A stretch of 64,000 nt of DNA from Colwellia sp. MB3u-41 (GCF_014076845.1 NZ_JACGUT010000084.1:558001-622000); one strand, 5' to 3'; shown: positions 9,852-20,821, numbered from the stretch's first letter. Program-made: numbers and translations. Notes: generated by a model not told the origin, from the letters alone.

Positions 9852-12551
9852 ATGGCAAAATCTCTGGTTATTGTCGAATCACCAGCCAAAGCGAAGACAA
9901 TTAACAAATATCTTGGTAAAGACTTTATTGTGAAATCTAGTGTTGGTCATGTTCGTGATCTTCCTCATAGCAGTACAGGTAAAAAAGTTGCTGCAAAATC
10001 TCCTGCTGAAGTCAGAAAAATGGCACCAGCAGCAAAAGCGAAATATAAAGCTAAACGTGATAAGCAAGCACTTGTTAACCGTATGGGTATTGATCCTGAA
10101 AACGATTGGGAAGCAAATTATCAAATACTTGAAGGTAAAGAAAAAGTTGTTGCTGAATTAATCAAACTTGCCGGCTCAGCCGACACTATCTATCTCGCAA
10201 CCGATTTGGATCGCGAGGGTGAAGCGATTGCCTGGCACTTAAAAGAAATTATTGGTGGTGATGACAGCAAGTTTAAACGTGTTGTTTTTAATGAAATAAC
10301 CGAAAATGCTATCCAGCAAGCTTTTTCTACCCCAGGTGAATTAAGCATGCCTGGCGTTAACGCACAACAAGCGCGACGCTTTCTTGACCGCGTCGTTGGC
10401 TTTATGGTGAGTCCATTATTGTGGAAGAAAGTTGCTCGCGGTTTGTCTGCAGGTCGTGTGCAGTCGGTAGCCGTAAAGTTAGTTGTTGAAAAAGAACGTG
10501 AAATTAAGGCGTTTGATCCAAAAGAATTTTGGGAAATTACCGCAGATACAAAAACAGCCTCAGGGTTAGACTTTCCATTAGATGTTACCCATGAAAATGG
10601 TAAAGCGTTTAAACCTACCAATGAAACCGATACAAATAAAGCATTAGCAACCTTAAAAAGTGCGGCATATACCGTTGATAAACGAGACGATAAACCATCA
10701 AAAAGTACGCCATCTGCTCCTTTTATTACGTCGACGCTGCAACAAGCGGCGAGTACTAAATTAGGTTTTGGCGTCAAACGTACTATGGGCTTGGCACAGC
10801 GCTTATATGAAGCCGGTCATATTACTTATATGCGAACGGATTCAACCAATTTAAGTAAAGATGCTGTTGAAATGTGTCGTGGCTATATTGCGAAGAATTT
10901 TGGTGAGAATTACTTACCTGAAAAAGCAAAAGTTTATAACAGTAAATCTGGTGCGCAAGAGGCTCATGAAGCGATTCGTCCGTCAAATGTTAAAATAGAA
11001 TCTGCTTTTATGGACGGTATCGAAGCGGATGCTAAAAAACTGTACGATCTTATTTGGCGTCAATTTGTCGCTTGTCAAATGACGGCAGCACGTTATACCG
11101 TCAGTACGATTACGGTTGGTGCTTCAGGCTTTGATTTAAAAGCCAAAGGTCGCGTAATGCAATTTGACGGTTGGACAAGAGTTCATCCGCAATTATCAAA
11201 AGGTGATGATAAGCACTTACCTGATTTGTCGGTGGGTGAAGTATTAACCCTTGAACAATTAAACCCTGCTCAGCATTTTACTAAACCGCCTGCACGTTTT
11301 GGCGAAGCATCATTAGTTAAAGAATTAGAAAAACGTTCAATTGGTCGTCCTTCAACGTATGCATCAATAATCTCGACTATTCAAGACCGTGGTTATGCGC
11401 GCTTGGATAAAAAGCGTTTTTACGCTGAAAAAATGGGTGAAATTGTCACTGACAGTTTATCTGAAAGCTTCAAAGACTTAATGAACTATGATTTTACCGC
11501 CAACATGGAACAAGAGCTTGATGAAGTGGCTGAGGGGAAAACCAATTGGAAAGAAGTACTTAACGGTTTTTATAAAAACTTTACTAAACAATTAAGTCAA
11601 GCTGACATGCCAACTGAAGAAGGTGGTATGCGCAACAATGAGCCGGTATTAACCGATATTGATTGCCCAACGTGTGGTCGTAAAATGGGGATCCGCACGG
11701 CTTCTACAGGAGTGTTTTTAGGTTGTTCTGGTTATGCTTTACCACCGAAAGAACGCTGTACGCAAACCATGAACCTTACTTCAGGTGAAGAAGCCGTTAG
11801 TGTATTAGTTGAAGACCAAGAAACAGATGCCTTACGTGCCATGCGACGCTGTGATAAATGTAGTACGGCGATGGACAGTTACTTGATTGATGAAACACGT
11901 AAATTACATGTGTGTGGTAACAATCCTGTTTGTGATGGTATTGAAGTTGAAAAGGGCGAGTTTAAAATTAAGGGTTATGACGGTCCTATTTTAGAATGTG
12001 ATCGTTGTGAAGCTGAAATGGAACTCAAGTCAGGTCGTTTTGGTAAGTATTTTGATTGTACCAATGCTGAATGTAAAAACACCCGTAAGTTATTAGCGAG
12101 TGGTGAAGCGGCTCCTCCGAAAGAAGACCCTGTTCAGTTACCTGAATTACCTTGTGAAAAGTCGGAAGCACATTTTGTTTTACGTGACGGCGCCGCAGGT
12201 ATTTTCTTAGCAGCGAATACTTTCCCACGTTCAAGAGAAACACGCGCACCTAAAGTTGAAGAGTTACAACGTTTTAGAGATAGAATTTCGAGTAAATTTT
12301 ATTATTTAGCCGATGCTCCAGCTAAAGATCCAGACGGTAACTTAGCTGTTGTACGTTATAGTCGTAAAACAAAAGAACAATATGTAATGACCGAACTTGC
12401 ACCTGAAGCGGAAGGCGCAAAACCTAAAGCAACGGGGTGGAATGCAAAGTATGTTGAAGGTAAATGGGTTGAAGAAGCAAAGAAAAAAGTAAAACTCAAA
12501 GCCAAAGCCAAAGCAAAGCCCAAAGCGAAACCAAAGGCAAAAGCTGAATAA
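9852..12551 (+). CDS. topA: DNA topoisomerase I (type IA)
   Basis: Relaxes negative supercoils by passing strands through a transient single-strand break. Toprim domain at the N terminus ([14 protein letters not shown]; acidic DLDREG at 118-123), with the catalytic tyrosine in the motif ITYMRTDST (Tyr326). The C-terminal part has three tetracysteine zinc ribbons (CPTC...C, RCDKC...C, ECDRC...C). It ends in a lysine/alanine/proline-rich basic tail ([15 protein letters not shown]) likely to bind DNA non-specifically. At 899 residues it is of normal length for the family. A strong terminator follows, so it appears monocistronic. Confidence 0.97.
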   Translation: MAKSLVIVESPAKAKTINKYLGKDFIVKSSVGHVRDLPHSSTGKKVAAKSPAEVRKMAPAAKAKYKAKRDKQALVNRMGIDPENDWEANYQILEGKEKVVAELIKLAGSADTIYLATDLDREGEAIAWHLKEIIGGDDSKFKRVVFNEITENAIQQAFSTPGELSMPGVNAQQARRFLDRVVGFMVSPLLWKKVARGLSAGRVQSVAVKLVVEKEREIKAFDPKEFWEITADTKTASGLDFPLDVTHENGKAFKPTNETDTNKALATLKSAAYTVDKRDDKPSKSTPSAPFITSTLQQAASTKLGFGVKRTMGLAQRLYEAGHITYMRTDSTNLSKDAVEMCRGYIAKNFGENYLPEKAKVYNSKSGAQEAHEAIRPSNVKIESAFMDGIEADAKKLYDLIWRQFVACQMTAARYTVSTITVGASGFDLKAKGRVMQFDGWTRVHPQLSKGDDKHLPDLSVGEVLTLEQLNPAQHFTKPPARFGEASLVKELEKRSIGRPSTYASIISTIQDRGYARLDKKRFYAEKMGEIVTDSLSESFKDLMNYDFTANMEQELDEVAEGKTNWKEVLNGFYKNFTKQLSQADMPTEEGGMRNNEPVLTDIDCPTCGRKMGIRTASTGVFLGCSGYALPPKERCTQTMNLTSGEEAVSVLVEDQETDALRAMRRCDKCSTAMDSYLIDETRKLHVCGNNPVCDGIEVEKGEFKIKGYDGPILECDRCEAEMELKSGRFGKYFDCTNAECKNTRKLLASGEAAPPKEDPVQLPELPCEKSEAHFVLRDGAAGIFLAANTFPRSRETRAPKVEELQRFRDRISSKFYYLADAPAKDPDGNLAVVRYSRKTKEQYVMTELAPEAEGAKPKATGWNAKYVEGKWVEEAKKKVKLKAKAKAKPKAKPKAKAE

Positions 12552-12567
12552 TCAATTTAGCTGATAA

Positions 12568-12598
12568 TAAAAAAAGCGCTATGTAGCGCTTTTTTTAT
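12568..12598 (+). terminator. Intrinsic terminator of topA
   Basis: AAAAAAAGCGCTA-TG-TAGCGCTTTTTTT hairpin with a T tract, 16 bases after the topA stop. Confidence 0.92.
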
Positions 12599-12712
12599 GT
12601 ACAGGAAGTGCGGTCCGCTTTTTGTTCCGGACAAAAGCTTAGTACCTACATCTGTATAGGCAATGTCATGATCACATGGATGTGAAAGAATGACGATGTA
12701 CAGGAAGTACGC
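12597..12712. repeat. Intergenic repeat with paired GTACAGGAAGT boxes and an internal hairpin
   Basis: The 11-mer GTACAGGAAGT occurs twice in the same orientation, near 12599 and 12697. Between them lie the inverted pair GTCCG...CGGAC (around 12613-12635) and the hairpin core CACATGGATGTG. The reverse complement of that core, CACATCCATGTG, is the core of another hairpin at 52709-52720. This suggests a dispersed intergenic repeat family, but I cannot name it. Confidence 0.45.
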
Positions 12713-12801
12713 TCACTAAGTCTCATTGAGTACTGATTTCTTAAGCCTAGCTATATTATTCAATACTCGGTCTATATTGACGATTAAGAGAAACATATTA
12801 A

Positions 12802-14877
12802 ATGCTATATTTAGCGATTATTTTTTTAAGTGCTTTTTTATTATTTCAAGTACAGCCACTCATTGCTAAATTAATTCTGCCTTATTTTGGTGGTGGAGCA
12901 GCTGTTTGGACCGCATGCTTGTTATTCTTTCAAGCCTTTTTATTTTTGGGGTATTTCTACGCACATTGCTTAACGCACCTTAAGTCAGTAAAAAAACAGT
13001 TAAGTATTCATTTAATATTGATTGTCTGTAGTGTGTTATTTCTTCCTATTGGCATTCAAAGTTTGGGCACTTTTTCACCGTCCACTTCGCCTCTCCACAA
13101 TATATTGTTGTTATTAACCATTTCAATAGGTTTACCTTATTTTATTTTGTCGTCAACGGGTCCGTTAATACAGCGATGGTTAACGTATATCGAAGTAGGC
13201 AAACTTCCTTATCAATTATATTCATTATCTAATTTAGGCTCATTGCTGGCGCTAATAAGCTTTCCTTTTCTGTTTGAGCCACTTTTTTCTACAACTCAGC
13301 AATCGAACTATTGGACTTTGGGTTATGTAATATATTCATTGATGATGGTAACTCTACTGTGGAAAATGTCGAAATTATCATTGAGTTCTCAACAGGTACA
13401 TACGCGTGACAAAAAGGTTAAAAACCATGATAGCGCCTCGTTACTTGATAAAACTTTATGGATAGCCCTTGCTATGGTTGGGGTGATTTTATTAGTGGCA
13501 ACCACGAATGCAATGACGCAAAATGTTCCACCGGTCCCCTTTTTATGGATACTTCCCCTTTGTTTATACCTTCTTACTTTTATTATTAGTTTTCATAGCC
13601 CTAAATGGTATGTGCGTGAATATTGGTTTGCGTTATTTGTACTTACTGCTTGCTTGGCATTGTTGATGTATTTTATTGGATCTGGGTTCGATATTATTTC
13701 ACAAGTTGTTATTTATGCGAGCATTCTATTTATTGCATGTATGATTTGCCATGGTGAGTTAGCGCGTTTAAAACCACAAGTTGAACAGTTAACTTTATTT
13801 TATTTATTTATGTCACTGGGCGGATTTTTGGGCAGTGCTTTTGTCGCTTTTATTGCGCAAAATATCTTTGATCAATTCTTAGAGTTCCCTTTGGCTATTA
13901 TTGGTGTCTTTGTCCTTTTAGCATTGAGTATTTATTCACAACAGCGAACTCGTCTTAAAAAGCAAACGTGGTTAGTAACAAGTAATCTCATTTTAGCTAT
14001 AAGTTTTATGGGGGGATTATTCTATTTGAATACCCTTTTTATTAAAACAAATGTAGCGAGTGAGCGTAACTTTTACGGTATTTTAAGTGTTAAAGATGTT
14101 GAAATTAACAATAAAATTCAACGTCGTTTGATTGATGGAACGACATCGCACGGCACACAATCTTTAGAAAGTGGAGAAGAGACTATTCCGCTAAGTTATT
14201 ATAGAAAAAATACCGGTGTTGCTCTTGTGCTCGAACAACTCACAAAACAGAGGTTAGACGAGGGCAGGCATCAAAAGATCAATGCCGGTTTTGTTGGCTT
14301 GGGTGCTGGAACTTTAGCTGCCTATGGTAATGAAGGTGACCACTATGTTTTTTATGAATTAAATCCTGCGGTTATCTTTGCAGCACAAAACTACTTTAGC
14401 TACCTAAAAGATTCTGCTGCTAACATTGAGCTGGTGCTAGGGGACGGTCGGGTGAGCTTACAGAAACAGTTAGATGATTTAGGCAGTCAGCAGTTTGATA
14501 CTTTAGTGATTGACGCTTTTTCTGGTGACTCTATTCCACAGCATCTATTAACACAAGAAGCCTTATTACTGTATTTTAAGCACTTAAAGCATGATGGTGT
14601 GCTGGCGATACATATTTCGAATTCACACTTAAATTTAACGCCTTTAGTGCGTGGGTTAGCGAGCGTTTTAAATAAAGAAATTATTTATGTTGAAACGAAT
14701 GCAAATAAAGAGAACGAACATAATGTTCAGTGGGTTTTGTTGACGAATAATCGATTGTTTTTAGATAATGCTCGAATAAAAGTCTATCGGCGTGATTGGC
14801 CAGCAGAAAGCGTAGATCAAAATAAAAAGGTAGTTTGGACCGACGAACACAGTGATTTATTGTCTGTGCTTAAATGA
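12802..14877 (+). CDS. Membrane protein with C-terminal spermidine-synthase-like domain
   Basis: A 691-residue fusion. The first ~400 residues form about ten to twelve membrane helices (MFS-like in appearance). The C-terminal ~250 residues are a spermidine-synthase/methyltransferase Rossmann domain: FVGLGAGTLAAYG is the nucleotide-binding loop, YELNPAV the acidic strand end, LGDGRV and VIDAFSGDSIPQHLL the catalytic-side segments. Such fusions are widespread in proteobacteria and usually annotated as fused MFS/spermidine synthase; true polyamine synthesis is not proven for them. No partner such as speD is nearby. Confidence 0.8.
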   Translation: MLYLAIIFLSAFLLFQVQPLIAKLILPYFGGGAAVWTACLLFFQAFLFLGYFYAHCLTHLKSVKKQLSIHLILIVCSVLFLPIGIQSLGTFSPSTSPLHNILLLLTISIGLPYFILSSTGPLIQRWLTYIEVGKLPYQLYSLSNLGSLLALISFPFLFEPLFSTTQQSNYWTLGYVIYSLMMVTLLWKMSKLSLSSQQVHTRDKKVKNHDSASLLDKTLWIALAMVGVILLVATTNAMTQNVPPVPFLWILPLCLYLLTFIISFHSPKWYVREYWFALFVLTACLALLMYFIGSGFDIISQVVIYASILFIACMICHGELARLKPQVEQLTLFYLFMSLGGFLGSAFVAFIAQNIFDQFLEFPLAIIGVFVLLALSIYSQQRTRLKKQTWLVTSNLILAISFMGGLFYLNTLFIKTNVASERNFYGILSVKDVEINNKIQRRLIDGTTSHGTQSLESGEETIPLSYYRKNTGVALVLEQLTKQRLDEGRHQKINAGFVGLGAGTLAAYGNEGDHYVFYELNPAVIFAAQNYFSYLKDSAANIELVLGDGRVSLQKQLDDLGSQQFDTLVIDAFSGDSIPQHLLTQEALLLYFKHLKHDGVLAIHISNSHLNLTPLVRGLASVLNKEIIYVETNANKENEHNVQWVLLTNNRLFLDNARIKVYRRDWPAESVDQNKKVVWTDEHSDLLSVLK

Positions 14878-14931
14878 TAATTCACCCGCTTGTTAAACCA
14901 TCGGTTATCGACAAGAGGGTGATAGATAAAC

Positions 14932-15351
14932 CTACCAGCTACCTATATTTTCCATACTTAACCAAGGCTCTTGTGGGGCTAATGACTCGTCTTTTTGTAA
15001 TAACTCAATGGATATGCCATCTGGTGATTTTACGAAAGCCATATGGCCGTCTCGTGGTGGACGATTAATAATAACCCCAGCTGCCATAAGCTTCTCGCAG
15101 GTTTTATAGATATCAGCAACCTCGAAAGCTAAATGACCAAAGTTTCTACCCGCTGTATAGTCTTCCTGAGAATCCCAGTTATGCGTCAGTTCAATTTCAG
15201 GAGCGCCAATTTCTGTGGCAAGAAATATTAATGAAAATTTTCCTTTAGGTATATCAACACGCTTTGTTTCAATGAGGCCTAGCTGATTGATATAGAAATT
15301 GAGAGACTTTTCTAAGTCATGAACGCGCACCATAGTATGTAAAAATTTCAT
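14932..15351 (-). CDS. gloA: Lactoylglutathione lyase (glyoxalase I)
   Basis: Isomerises the methylglyoxal-glutathione hemithioacetal to S-lactoylglutathione. It is a VOC-fold protein of 139 residues, typical for bacterial GloA. The four metal ligands are recognisable: His in LHTMVRV, Glu in EIELTHN, His in GHLAFEV and Glu in SIELLQ. The ribosome site AGGA lies just before the ATG. It stands alone, convergent with the spermidine-synthase-like gene. Confidence 0.9.
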   Translation of the reverse strand: MKFLHTMVRVHDLEKSLNFYINQLGLIETKRVDIPKGKFSLIFLATEIGAPEIELTHNWDSQEDYTAGRNFGHLAFEVADIYKTCEKLMAAGVIINRPPRDGHMAFVKSPDGISIELLQKDESLAPQEPWLSMENIGSW

Positions 15352-15545
15352 CTTGATCCTGTTTGCTTAGTTAGTAAAGCTAAATTCTTTACAGCATCAA
15401 AATATTTGTTTGATACGCTATAAGAAATTATGGTTAATAATAGTAAGTGAATGCTATAAATAGAGGGTATTTTATTTATTATCATAATTAAAGCCTAATC
15501 CTCTTAATTATTTATAAACTTAAAAATCAATTGACTTTATTAGCC

Positions 15546-16208
15546 CTACTCACTAGTTTTTTCTTTAAAGCCACATAAATCTTCAATAATACAAGAGCCA
15601 CAACGAGGGGTTCTTGCTATGCAAGTATAACGACCATGGAGAATAAACCAGTGGTGTAAATTATAAAAAAATTCACTTTTTCTTGGCGTATTCTTAATAA
15701 TGTTTTTTTCTGTTTCTTCAACAGTTTTACCTTTTGCGTAACCCGTACGATTTGCGAGTCGTTGAATATGGGTATCCACAGCAATAAAGTATTTTCCTTC
15801 ATTATCTTTTAACTGACCAAAAGCCGTATTTAACACAACATTAGCCGTTTTTCTGCCAACGCCGGGTAAGGCTTCTAGTGCTGCTCTATTTTCAGGTACT
15901 TCACCGCTATGCAAGTTGACCAGCATTTGGCAAGTTTTTAAAGTATTGGCAGCTTTAGTATTAAACAAACCAATGGTCTTTATATAAAACTTCAAACCAT
16001 CAAGCCCTAAATCAATAATAGCTTGAGGCGTATTAGCAACAGGGTAAAGCTTCGCTGTCGCTTTATTAACACCGACATCAGTTGACTGTGCTGAAAGTAG
16101 TACAGCGATTAACAGTTCAAAAGGTGAAGAAAAGTTAAGTTCAGTGGTCGGATGAGGGTTATTATCTCGTAAACGAGTTAATATTTCTAAACGCTGCACT
16201 TTATTCAT
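15546..16208 (-). CDS. nth: Endonuclease III
   Basis: Bifunctional DNA glycosylase/AP lyase for oxidised pyrimidines. The helix-hairpin-helix LPGVGRKTANVVL carries the catalytic Lys120 and is followed by the catalytic Asp145 in VDTHIQR. The C-terminal iron-sulfur loop has the C-X6-C-X2-C-X5-C spacing (CIARTPRCGSCIIEDLC). Compared with E. coli there is a short insertion (about residues 132-138) between the two catalytic elements. It is the last gene of the rsx cluster, 20 bases after rsxE, as in E. coli. Confidence 0.96.
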   Translation of the reverse strand: MNKVQRLEILTRLRDNNPHPTTELNFSSPFELLIAVLLSAQSTDVGVNKATAKLYPVANTPQAIIDLGLDGLKFYIKTIGLFNTKAANTLKTCQMLVNLHSGEVPENRAALEALPGVGRKTANVVLNTAFGQLKDNEGKYFIAVDTHIQRLANRTGYAKGKTVEETEKNIIKNTPRKSEFFYNLHHWFILHGRYTCIARTPRCGSCIIEDLCGFKEKTSE

Positions 16209-16228
16209 AATTGTTTTCTTTATGATTG

Positions 16229-16936
16229 TTATTTTTCATCAAAATTGACACGAACACGGGAAATTTCGTGATTTTCTGTTTTAGGTTTAGCAGCCGCTAC
16301 TCGATCGTCAATCGCATTTTTTAAAGCAATAAATAACCCCATCACAATAAAAGCACCAGGGGGCAGTATTGCCAGTAAGAATTGGCTATCGAGCGTATAG
16401 ACTTCGATACGCAATATACTTGCCCATTCTCCAAGTAATAAAGTCGCACCATCAAACAATGTTCCTTGACCAAGTACTTCTCTTACGGCCCCTAACAACA
16501 TCAGTATTAATAAAAAACCTAGGCCCATCATTAATCCGTCAAAACTTGCTTGTTTGATGGGGTTTTTAGAGGCGTATGCCTCAGCTCGACCAATAATCGC
16601 ACAATTGGTGACGATCAAGGGGAGAAATATACCTAATGATTGATACAAACCAAAGGTATAGGCATTCATGAGTAGTTGTACACAGGTAACAAAAGACGCA
16701 ATGATTAACACAAAAATAGGGATCCTAATTTCTTTAGGTACCCACTTACGAATGGCCGATACGGTCGTATTTGAACAAATAAGTACAAATAAAGTTGCTA
16801 GCCCTAAACCAATCGCGTTTGTTAACGTTGAAGTGACTGCCAGTAATGGACACAAGCCTAAAAGTTGTACGATACCAGGGTTGTTTTTCCATAAACCTTG
16901 CCAAGCTAATTCTTTATATTCGTCGTTAATTTTCAT
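16229..16936 (-). CDS. rsxE: Rnf/Rsx electron transport complex subunit E
   Basis: A 235-residue inner membrane subunit with about six helices of the RnfA/RnfE type ([18 protein letters not shown], and [16 protein letters not shown] with the conserved TNC of the family). With RsxA it forms the pseudo-symmetrical membrane core that carries an iron-sulfur centre. Its start lies 2 bases after the rsxG stop. It is the penultimate gene of the rsxABCDGE-nth operon. Confidence 0.95.
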   Translation of the reverse strand: MKINDEYKELAWQGLWKNNPGIVQLLGLCPLLAVTSTLTNAIGLGLATLFVLICSNTTVSAIRKWVPKEIRIPIFVLIIASFVTCVQLLMNAYTFGLYQSLGIFLPLIVTNCAIIGRAEAYASKNPIKQASFDGLMMGLGFLLILMLLGAVREVLGQGTLFDGATLLLGEWASILRIEVYTLDSQFLLAILPPGAFIVMGLFIALKNAIDDRVAAAKPKTENHEISRVRVNFDEK

Positions 16937-16938
16937 GA

Positions 16939-17601
16939 CTATTTGGTTCCTTTAGCCGTTTTCTGGCTTGGGCAATTACTGGTAGCTTCAAATAGTTCAC
17001 TTTGGTGTGCGTTAAAATAGCTAACGGTGTTGCGAACGGCTTTAACGACAGCACGTGGTGTGATAGTGGCCCCGGTGAATTGGTCAAACATGCCACCATC
17101 TTTTTTCACTAACCAACGGCCATCATTATCATGGGCTAATTTCATGCCGGTAAAGCTGTTTATCCAATCGCTTTTCTTTTCTTCTACTTTATCGCCAAGC
17201 CCGGGCGTTTCTTGGTGTTTTAACGTTCTGACACCACTAATACTGCCATCTATATTAATGGCAATAATAAGCTCTATATTTCCGCTGTATCCGTCTGGGG
17301 CAACTGTCGTAATAGCTGCAGCGACTGCGCTATCATTTTTTCTTGCACGGTAAACTTTTTGTGGTGAAACCGTACCTAATGCAGCATTTGGCAAAATATA
17401 ACAGTCTTTATAGATCACATTGTTGTAGCTGTCTTTGGCGATAATACTGTTTAAGTTGCGTAATAATTCTTGTTGTTGTTGCAAGATAATCTGATCTTTA
17501 GTGAGTAAGTGGACGACTGCAACAATAGCGGTACAAGCAATAGCAAATAAAGCGAGAATTTTGGCGTTTTTACTGACGGCACTAGTAAGTGAAAGGGCCA
17601 T
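16939..17601 (-). CDS. rsxG: Rnf/Rsx electron transport complex subunit G
   Basis: A membrane-anchored flavoprotein with one N-terminal helix and a periplasmic FMN-binding domain. The covalent FMN threonine lies in the motif [15 protein letters not shown] (usual S/T-G-A-T). It has 220 residues, normal for the family. The start codon shares one base with the rsxD stop, indicating tight translational coupling. Confidence 0.95.
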   Translation of the reverse strand: MALSLTSAVSKNAKILALFAIACTAIVAVVHLLTKDQIILQQQQELLRNLNSIIAKDSYNNVIYKDCYILPNAALGTVSPQKVYRARKNDSAVAAAITTVAPDGYSGNIELIIAINIDGSISGVRTLKHQETPGLGDKVEEKKSDWINSFTGMKLAHDNDGRWLVKKDGGMFDQFTGATITPRAVVKAVRNTVSYFNAHQSELFEATSNCPSQKTAKGTK

Positions 17602-18677
17602 TATTCATTTCCTGATTTACTTGGTGAAATATTATGCCCATAGGTACGAGGGCGTGTATATTGATCGATCAATGGTGCTGCCATATTACAAATTAGTACA
17701 GCGAATGCTACTCCATCAGGGTAGCCACCGTACTTTCTAATAATGAACACGAGAAAGCCTGCTAATGCGGCAAAAACGATACGCCCTTTAACACTCGTCG
17801 CACCGGAAACAGGGTCTGTTAAGATAAAGAACGCTCCAAACATGCATGCGCCGTTAAACCAATGAAACAAAGTTGAAGCATTACTGTCTTGGCTATATAA
17901 AAATGCGATTAATGAACATACAAATATGCTTGCTAAAAAACTAAATGGTGTTGCCCAATGAATTGTCTTTTTACCTATTAAGAAGAGACCACCAAGTAAA
18001 AACCCAGCACTAACCCATTCCCAACCTACACCAAAATTTTCGCCAATAACCGGGCTTTCCATGCTTTCAGCAATCGTCATTCCCAGTGTTAGGTTTGTTT
18101 TTACTGTATCGAGCGGTGTTGCCATAGTATAACCGTCAATATGTGTTCTTAGTTGTTCAACAGAATATCCGTCAATGGTAAAGCCACTAACAATTACAGA
18201 TAAGGTATCAGCAAAGTTTAAGGGCAATGCCATGAGTTCTAACGGTGGTAGCCATGAAGTCATTTGTAAGGGAAATGAGATTAATAACACCACATAAGCG
18301 GCCATTGCAGGATTGAAAGGGTTATGTCCGAGACCACCATAAAGTTGTTTAACAACAATAATAGCAAAGGATGCACCAATCACAGTGATCCACCATGGCG
18401 CTATTGCGGGTAAGCTAATGCCGATTAATACCGCGGTTAGAATTGAGCTTCCATCAAATAGTTGCGCCTTTATATTCTTTTCTCGTAAAGACAACACAGT
18501 AAACTCTGCCACTAGGGCGGTAATAATGGCGAGTGAAATATGTATTAAATTCCCCCAGCCAAAAAAGTACCATTGGGCAAATACCCCTGGGATCGTGGCA
18601 TAAATGACTAGACGCATTATTGCTGAGGTTTCACTTTGCACGTGATTATGTGGTGAGCTTGCTATCCAAAAGGCCAT
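17601..18677 (-). CDS. rsxD: Rnf/Rsx electron transport complex subunit D
   Basis: A 358-residue polytopic subunit of about nine helices. The covalent FMN attachment motif SGATSVKGR is present in the C-terminal half, along with LGHNPFNPAMAAYV. It is related to NqrB. Together with RsxG it handles flavin-based electron transfer coupled to ion movement. It lies 4 bases after rsxC. Confidence 0.95.
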   Translation of the reverse strand: MAFWIASSPHNHVQSETSAIMRLVIYATIPGVFAQWYFFGWGNLIHISLAIITALVAEFTVLSLREKNIKAQLFDGSSILTAVLIGISLPAIAPWWITVIGASFAIIVVKQLYGGLGHNPFNPAMAAYVVLLISFPLQMTSWLPPLELMALPLNFADTLSVIVSGFTIDGYSVEQLRTHIDGYTMATPLDTVKTNLTLGMTIAESMESPVIGENFGVGWEWVSAGFLLGGLFLIGKKTIHWATPFSFLASIFVCSLIAFLYSQDSNASTLFHWFNGACMFGAFFILTDPVSGATSVKGRIVFAALAGFLVFIIRKYGGYPDGVAFAVLICNMAAPLIDQYTRPRTYGHNISPSKSGNE

Positions 18678-18681
18678 AATA

Positions 18682-20811
18682 TTATGTCGACTCTAATTTT
18701 GTTTGTTGTTCAGCAAGTTTGCTTGCTTTGGCTTCGGTAACTGTGGCTGCAATTTTCGCTTTTTTATCGTTAACAGGCTTTGCGACCACCTTCGATATAA
18801 CGGTGTTGTCGTCGAGCGTATTTTTATTCGCAGCTAGTGCGGTATCATTGCTTTTCTCAGCAAGCTTTCTTGCTTTAGCCTTGGCAACTGCGGCAGCAAT
18901 TTTAGCTTTTTTATCGTCAACAGACTTTTCGACCTGCTTTGATATAACAGTGTTATCGTCGAGCGTATTTTTATTCGTGGCTAGTGCGGTATCATTACTT
19001 TTCTCAGTAAGCTTTCTTGCTTTAGCCTTGGCAACTGCGGCAGCAATTTTAGCTTTTTTGTCATTAACAGGCTCGATTGCGATATCATCTGTTGTATCAA
19101 CTGATACAGATTTTTCTGTTGGTATGTTTTGCTGAGCAGCAAGTTTTTTTGCTTTTGCTCTAGCAATAGCCGCACTTACCTGACTTTTTTGTTCTACGTC
19201 TATTGGTGTAACTGTGTGGTCAGCAGTTACGCTATCGCCGATTTTAGTTTGTTGAGCTTTCTTGGCTTTGACGCGTGCTAAAGCCTCAGCAACCGCTGAT
19301 TTCTCAGTTTTTGCTTGGGGTGTACCTGAGTTCATTCGTACTTTACGTGCTTCGGCTGCTGCTTTGTGCTTTTCTTCTCGTGCTATTTTGTCTCTTGCCA
19401 GGCGTTCTTTACGCGCTTCAAACCTTACTTTTGCATGTTCTGCTTTTATATCTAATTGCTTTTGTGTGCGAATTTCAGATTTTGCTACACGATAATAGTG
19501 TACTAATGGAATTTGGCTTGGACAAACATACGCACAAGCGCCACATTCGATACAATCGAATAGGTTGAGTTTTTCAAGTTGTGGCTGATCTTTTGCTTTA
19601 GCGCTCCACTGTAATTCTTGTGGTAAAAGTTGGCTAGGGCAGACATCACTACATTGCCCACATCGAATGCATTCAATTTCCCCTGTGCCAGTGGAATAAG
19701 GTGACGATATCTCTTGCTCACTTGGGGCGAGTACACAGTTGGTTGTTTTTACCACAGGCACTTGATCTGTTGGCAAACTGTAGCCCATCATCGGACCGCC
19801 CATAATGATATGCTTTTTATTTTTATTAGCGTAACCACACTGCTCAAGTAAAAAACCTACAGGAGTTCCAAGTAATGACCAGACATTTTGAGGCTTTTTT
19901 AAAGCCTGGCCACTAACCGTAACCACTCTTTTTATTAGAGGTATATCGTTTATTACGGCATCAGCAATAGCAAAACAAGTCGCAATATTATGCATAACAA
20001 TACCTAAAGAACTTGGTAAAACACCAGATGGCACTTCTTGACCTGTTAATATTTGAATGAGTTGTTTTTCACCACCTGTAGGATATTTAGTGGGTACTAC
20101 ACAGACTTGAATATGCTCATTATGGGCGGTTGCTTGTTGTAACACTTTTATTGCTTCGGGTTTGTTTTCTTCAATTCCGATAAGAATATAAGCAGGCGAA
20201 AGAATACGGTCGAGTATATTAATACCATCTAAGATTGACGGGCTGTGTTCACGCATTAATAAATCGTCAGCGCTAATATAAGGTTCACACTCGGCGGCAT
20301 TAATAATAAGAAATTTTATTTTTTCTCGAATACTGACCTTTACTTGTGTAGGGAAGCCCGCGCCACCCATACCTGAAATACCAGCGGACGCAATTTTATC
20401 AATTAATTCATTATTTGTTAGTTGATTAAAATCAATACAAATATGGCGTTCTCGCCATTTGTCTTCACCATCAGGCGTAATAAATAAGCATAATTCACTT
20501 AGACCTGAAGGATGCGCAATAACCGCATTTTTGACAGCACTAATAGTGCCACTTGTCGGTGCATGAATAGGCACGGCCATTGGGTGCATACTGTGTGTAA
20601 GTGCTTGCCCTTTTAATACCTTATCACCAACTTTTACTTGTAACTCACCAGCAATACCGATGTGTTGTTGTAATGGTAATATTAGTTGTTCAGGTATACT
20701 AACCGCTCTGATTGGCTTGTCAGTGGTTAAAAACTTTTGTTCAGGAGGGTGAATGCCGCCATGAAAAGTCCAAAAGTTGCCTCGTTTTATACGTTCAATC
20801 ACTGATCCCAC
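18682..20811 (-). CDS. rsxC: Rnf/Rsx electron transport complex subunit C, with repeated Lys/Ala tail
   Basis: The peripheral NADH-side subunit. The N-terminal ~370 residues carry the nucleotide/FMN-binding part (GISGMGGAGFPTQVK, then NAAECEPYISADD). Two [4Fe-4S] clusters follow (CIRCGQCSDVCPSQ, CIECGACAYVCPSQ). The C-terminal ~250 residues are a low-complexity K/A helical tail containing a tandem repeat of 49 residues (DKKAKIAAAVAKAKARKL...). At DNA level the period is exactly 147 bases and the units are nearly identical. Such tails vary widely in length between species and are not needed for recognising the subunit. Confidence 0.95.
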   Translation of the reverse strand: MGSVIERIKRGNFWTFHGGIHPPEQKFLTTDKPIRAVSIPEQLILPLQQHIGIAGELQVKVGDKVLKGQALTHSMHPMAVPIHAPTSGTISAVKNAVIAHPSGLSELCLFITPDGEDKWRERHICIDFNQLTNNELIDKIASAGISGMGGAGFPTQVKVSIREKIKFLIINAAECEPYISADDLLMREHSPSILDGINILDRILSPAYILIGIEENKPEAIKVLQQATAHNEHIQVCVVPTKYPTGGEKQLIQILTGQEVPSGVLPSSLGIVMHNIATCFAIADAVINDIPLIKRVVTVSGQALKKPQNVWSLLGTPVGFLLEQCGYANKNKKHIIMGGPMMGYSLPTDQVPVVKTTNCVLAPSEQEISSPYSTGTGEIECIRCGQCSDVCPSQLLPQELQWSAKAKDQPQLEKLNLFDCIECGACAYVCPSQIPLVHYYRVAKSEIRTQKQLDIKAEHAKVRFEARKERLARDKIAREEKHKAAAEARKVRMNSGTPQAKTEKSAVAEALARVKAKKAQQTKIGDSVTADHTVTPIDVEQKSQVSAAIARAKAKKLAAQQNIPTEKSVSVDTTDDIAIEPVNDKKAKIAAAVAKAKARKLTEKSNDTALATNKNTLDDNTVISKQVEKSVDDKKAKIAAAVAKAKARKLAEKSNDTALAANKNTLDDNTVISKVVAKPVNDKKAKIAATVTEAKASKLAEQQTKLEST
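18735..19075 (-). repeat. 147-bp tandem repeat encoding the RsxC tail
   Basis: The landmark GGCAACTGCGGCAGCAA (forward-strand text) recurs at 18883 and 19030, exactly 147 bases apart. A third, diverged unit lies at about 18736. Units encode 49 residues and differ at only a few codons, suggesting recent duplication and likely copy-number variation between strains. Confidence 0.85.
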
Positions 20812-20821
20812 GAATCCTCAC

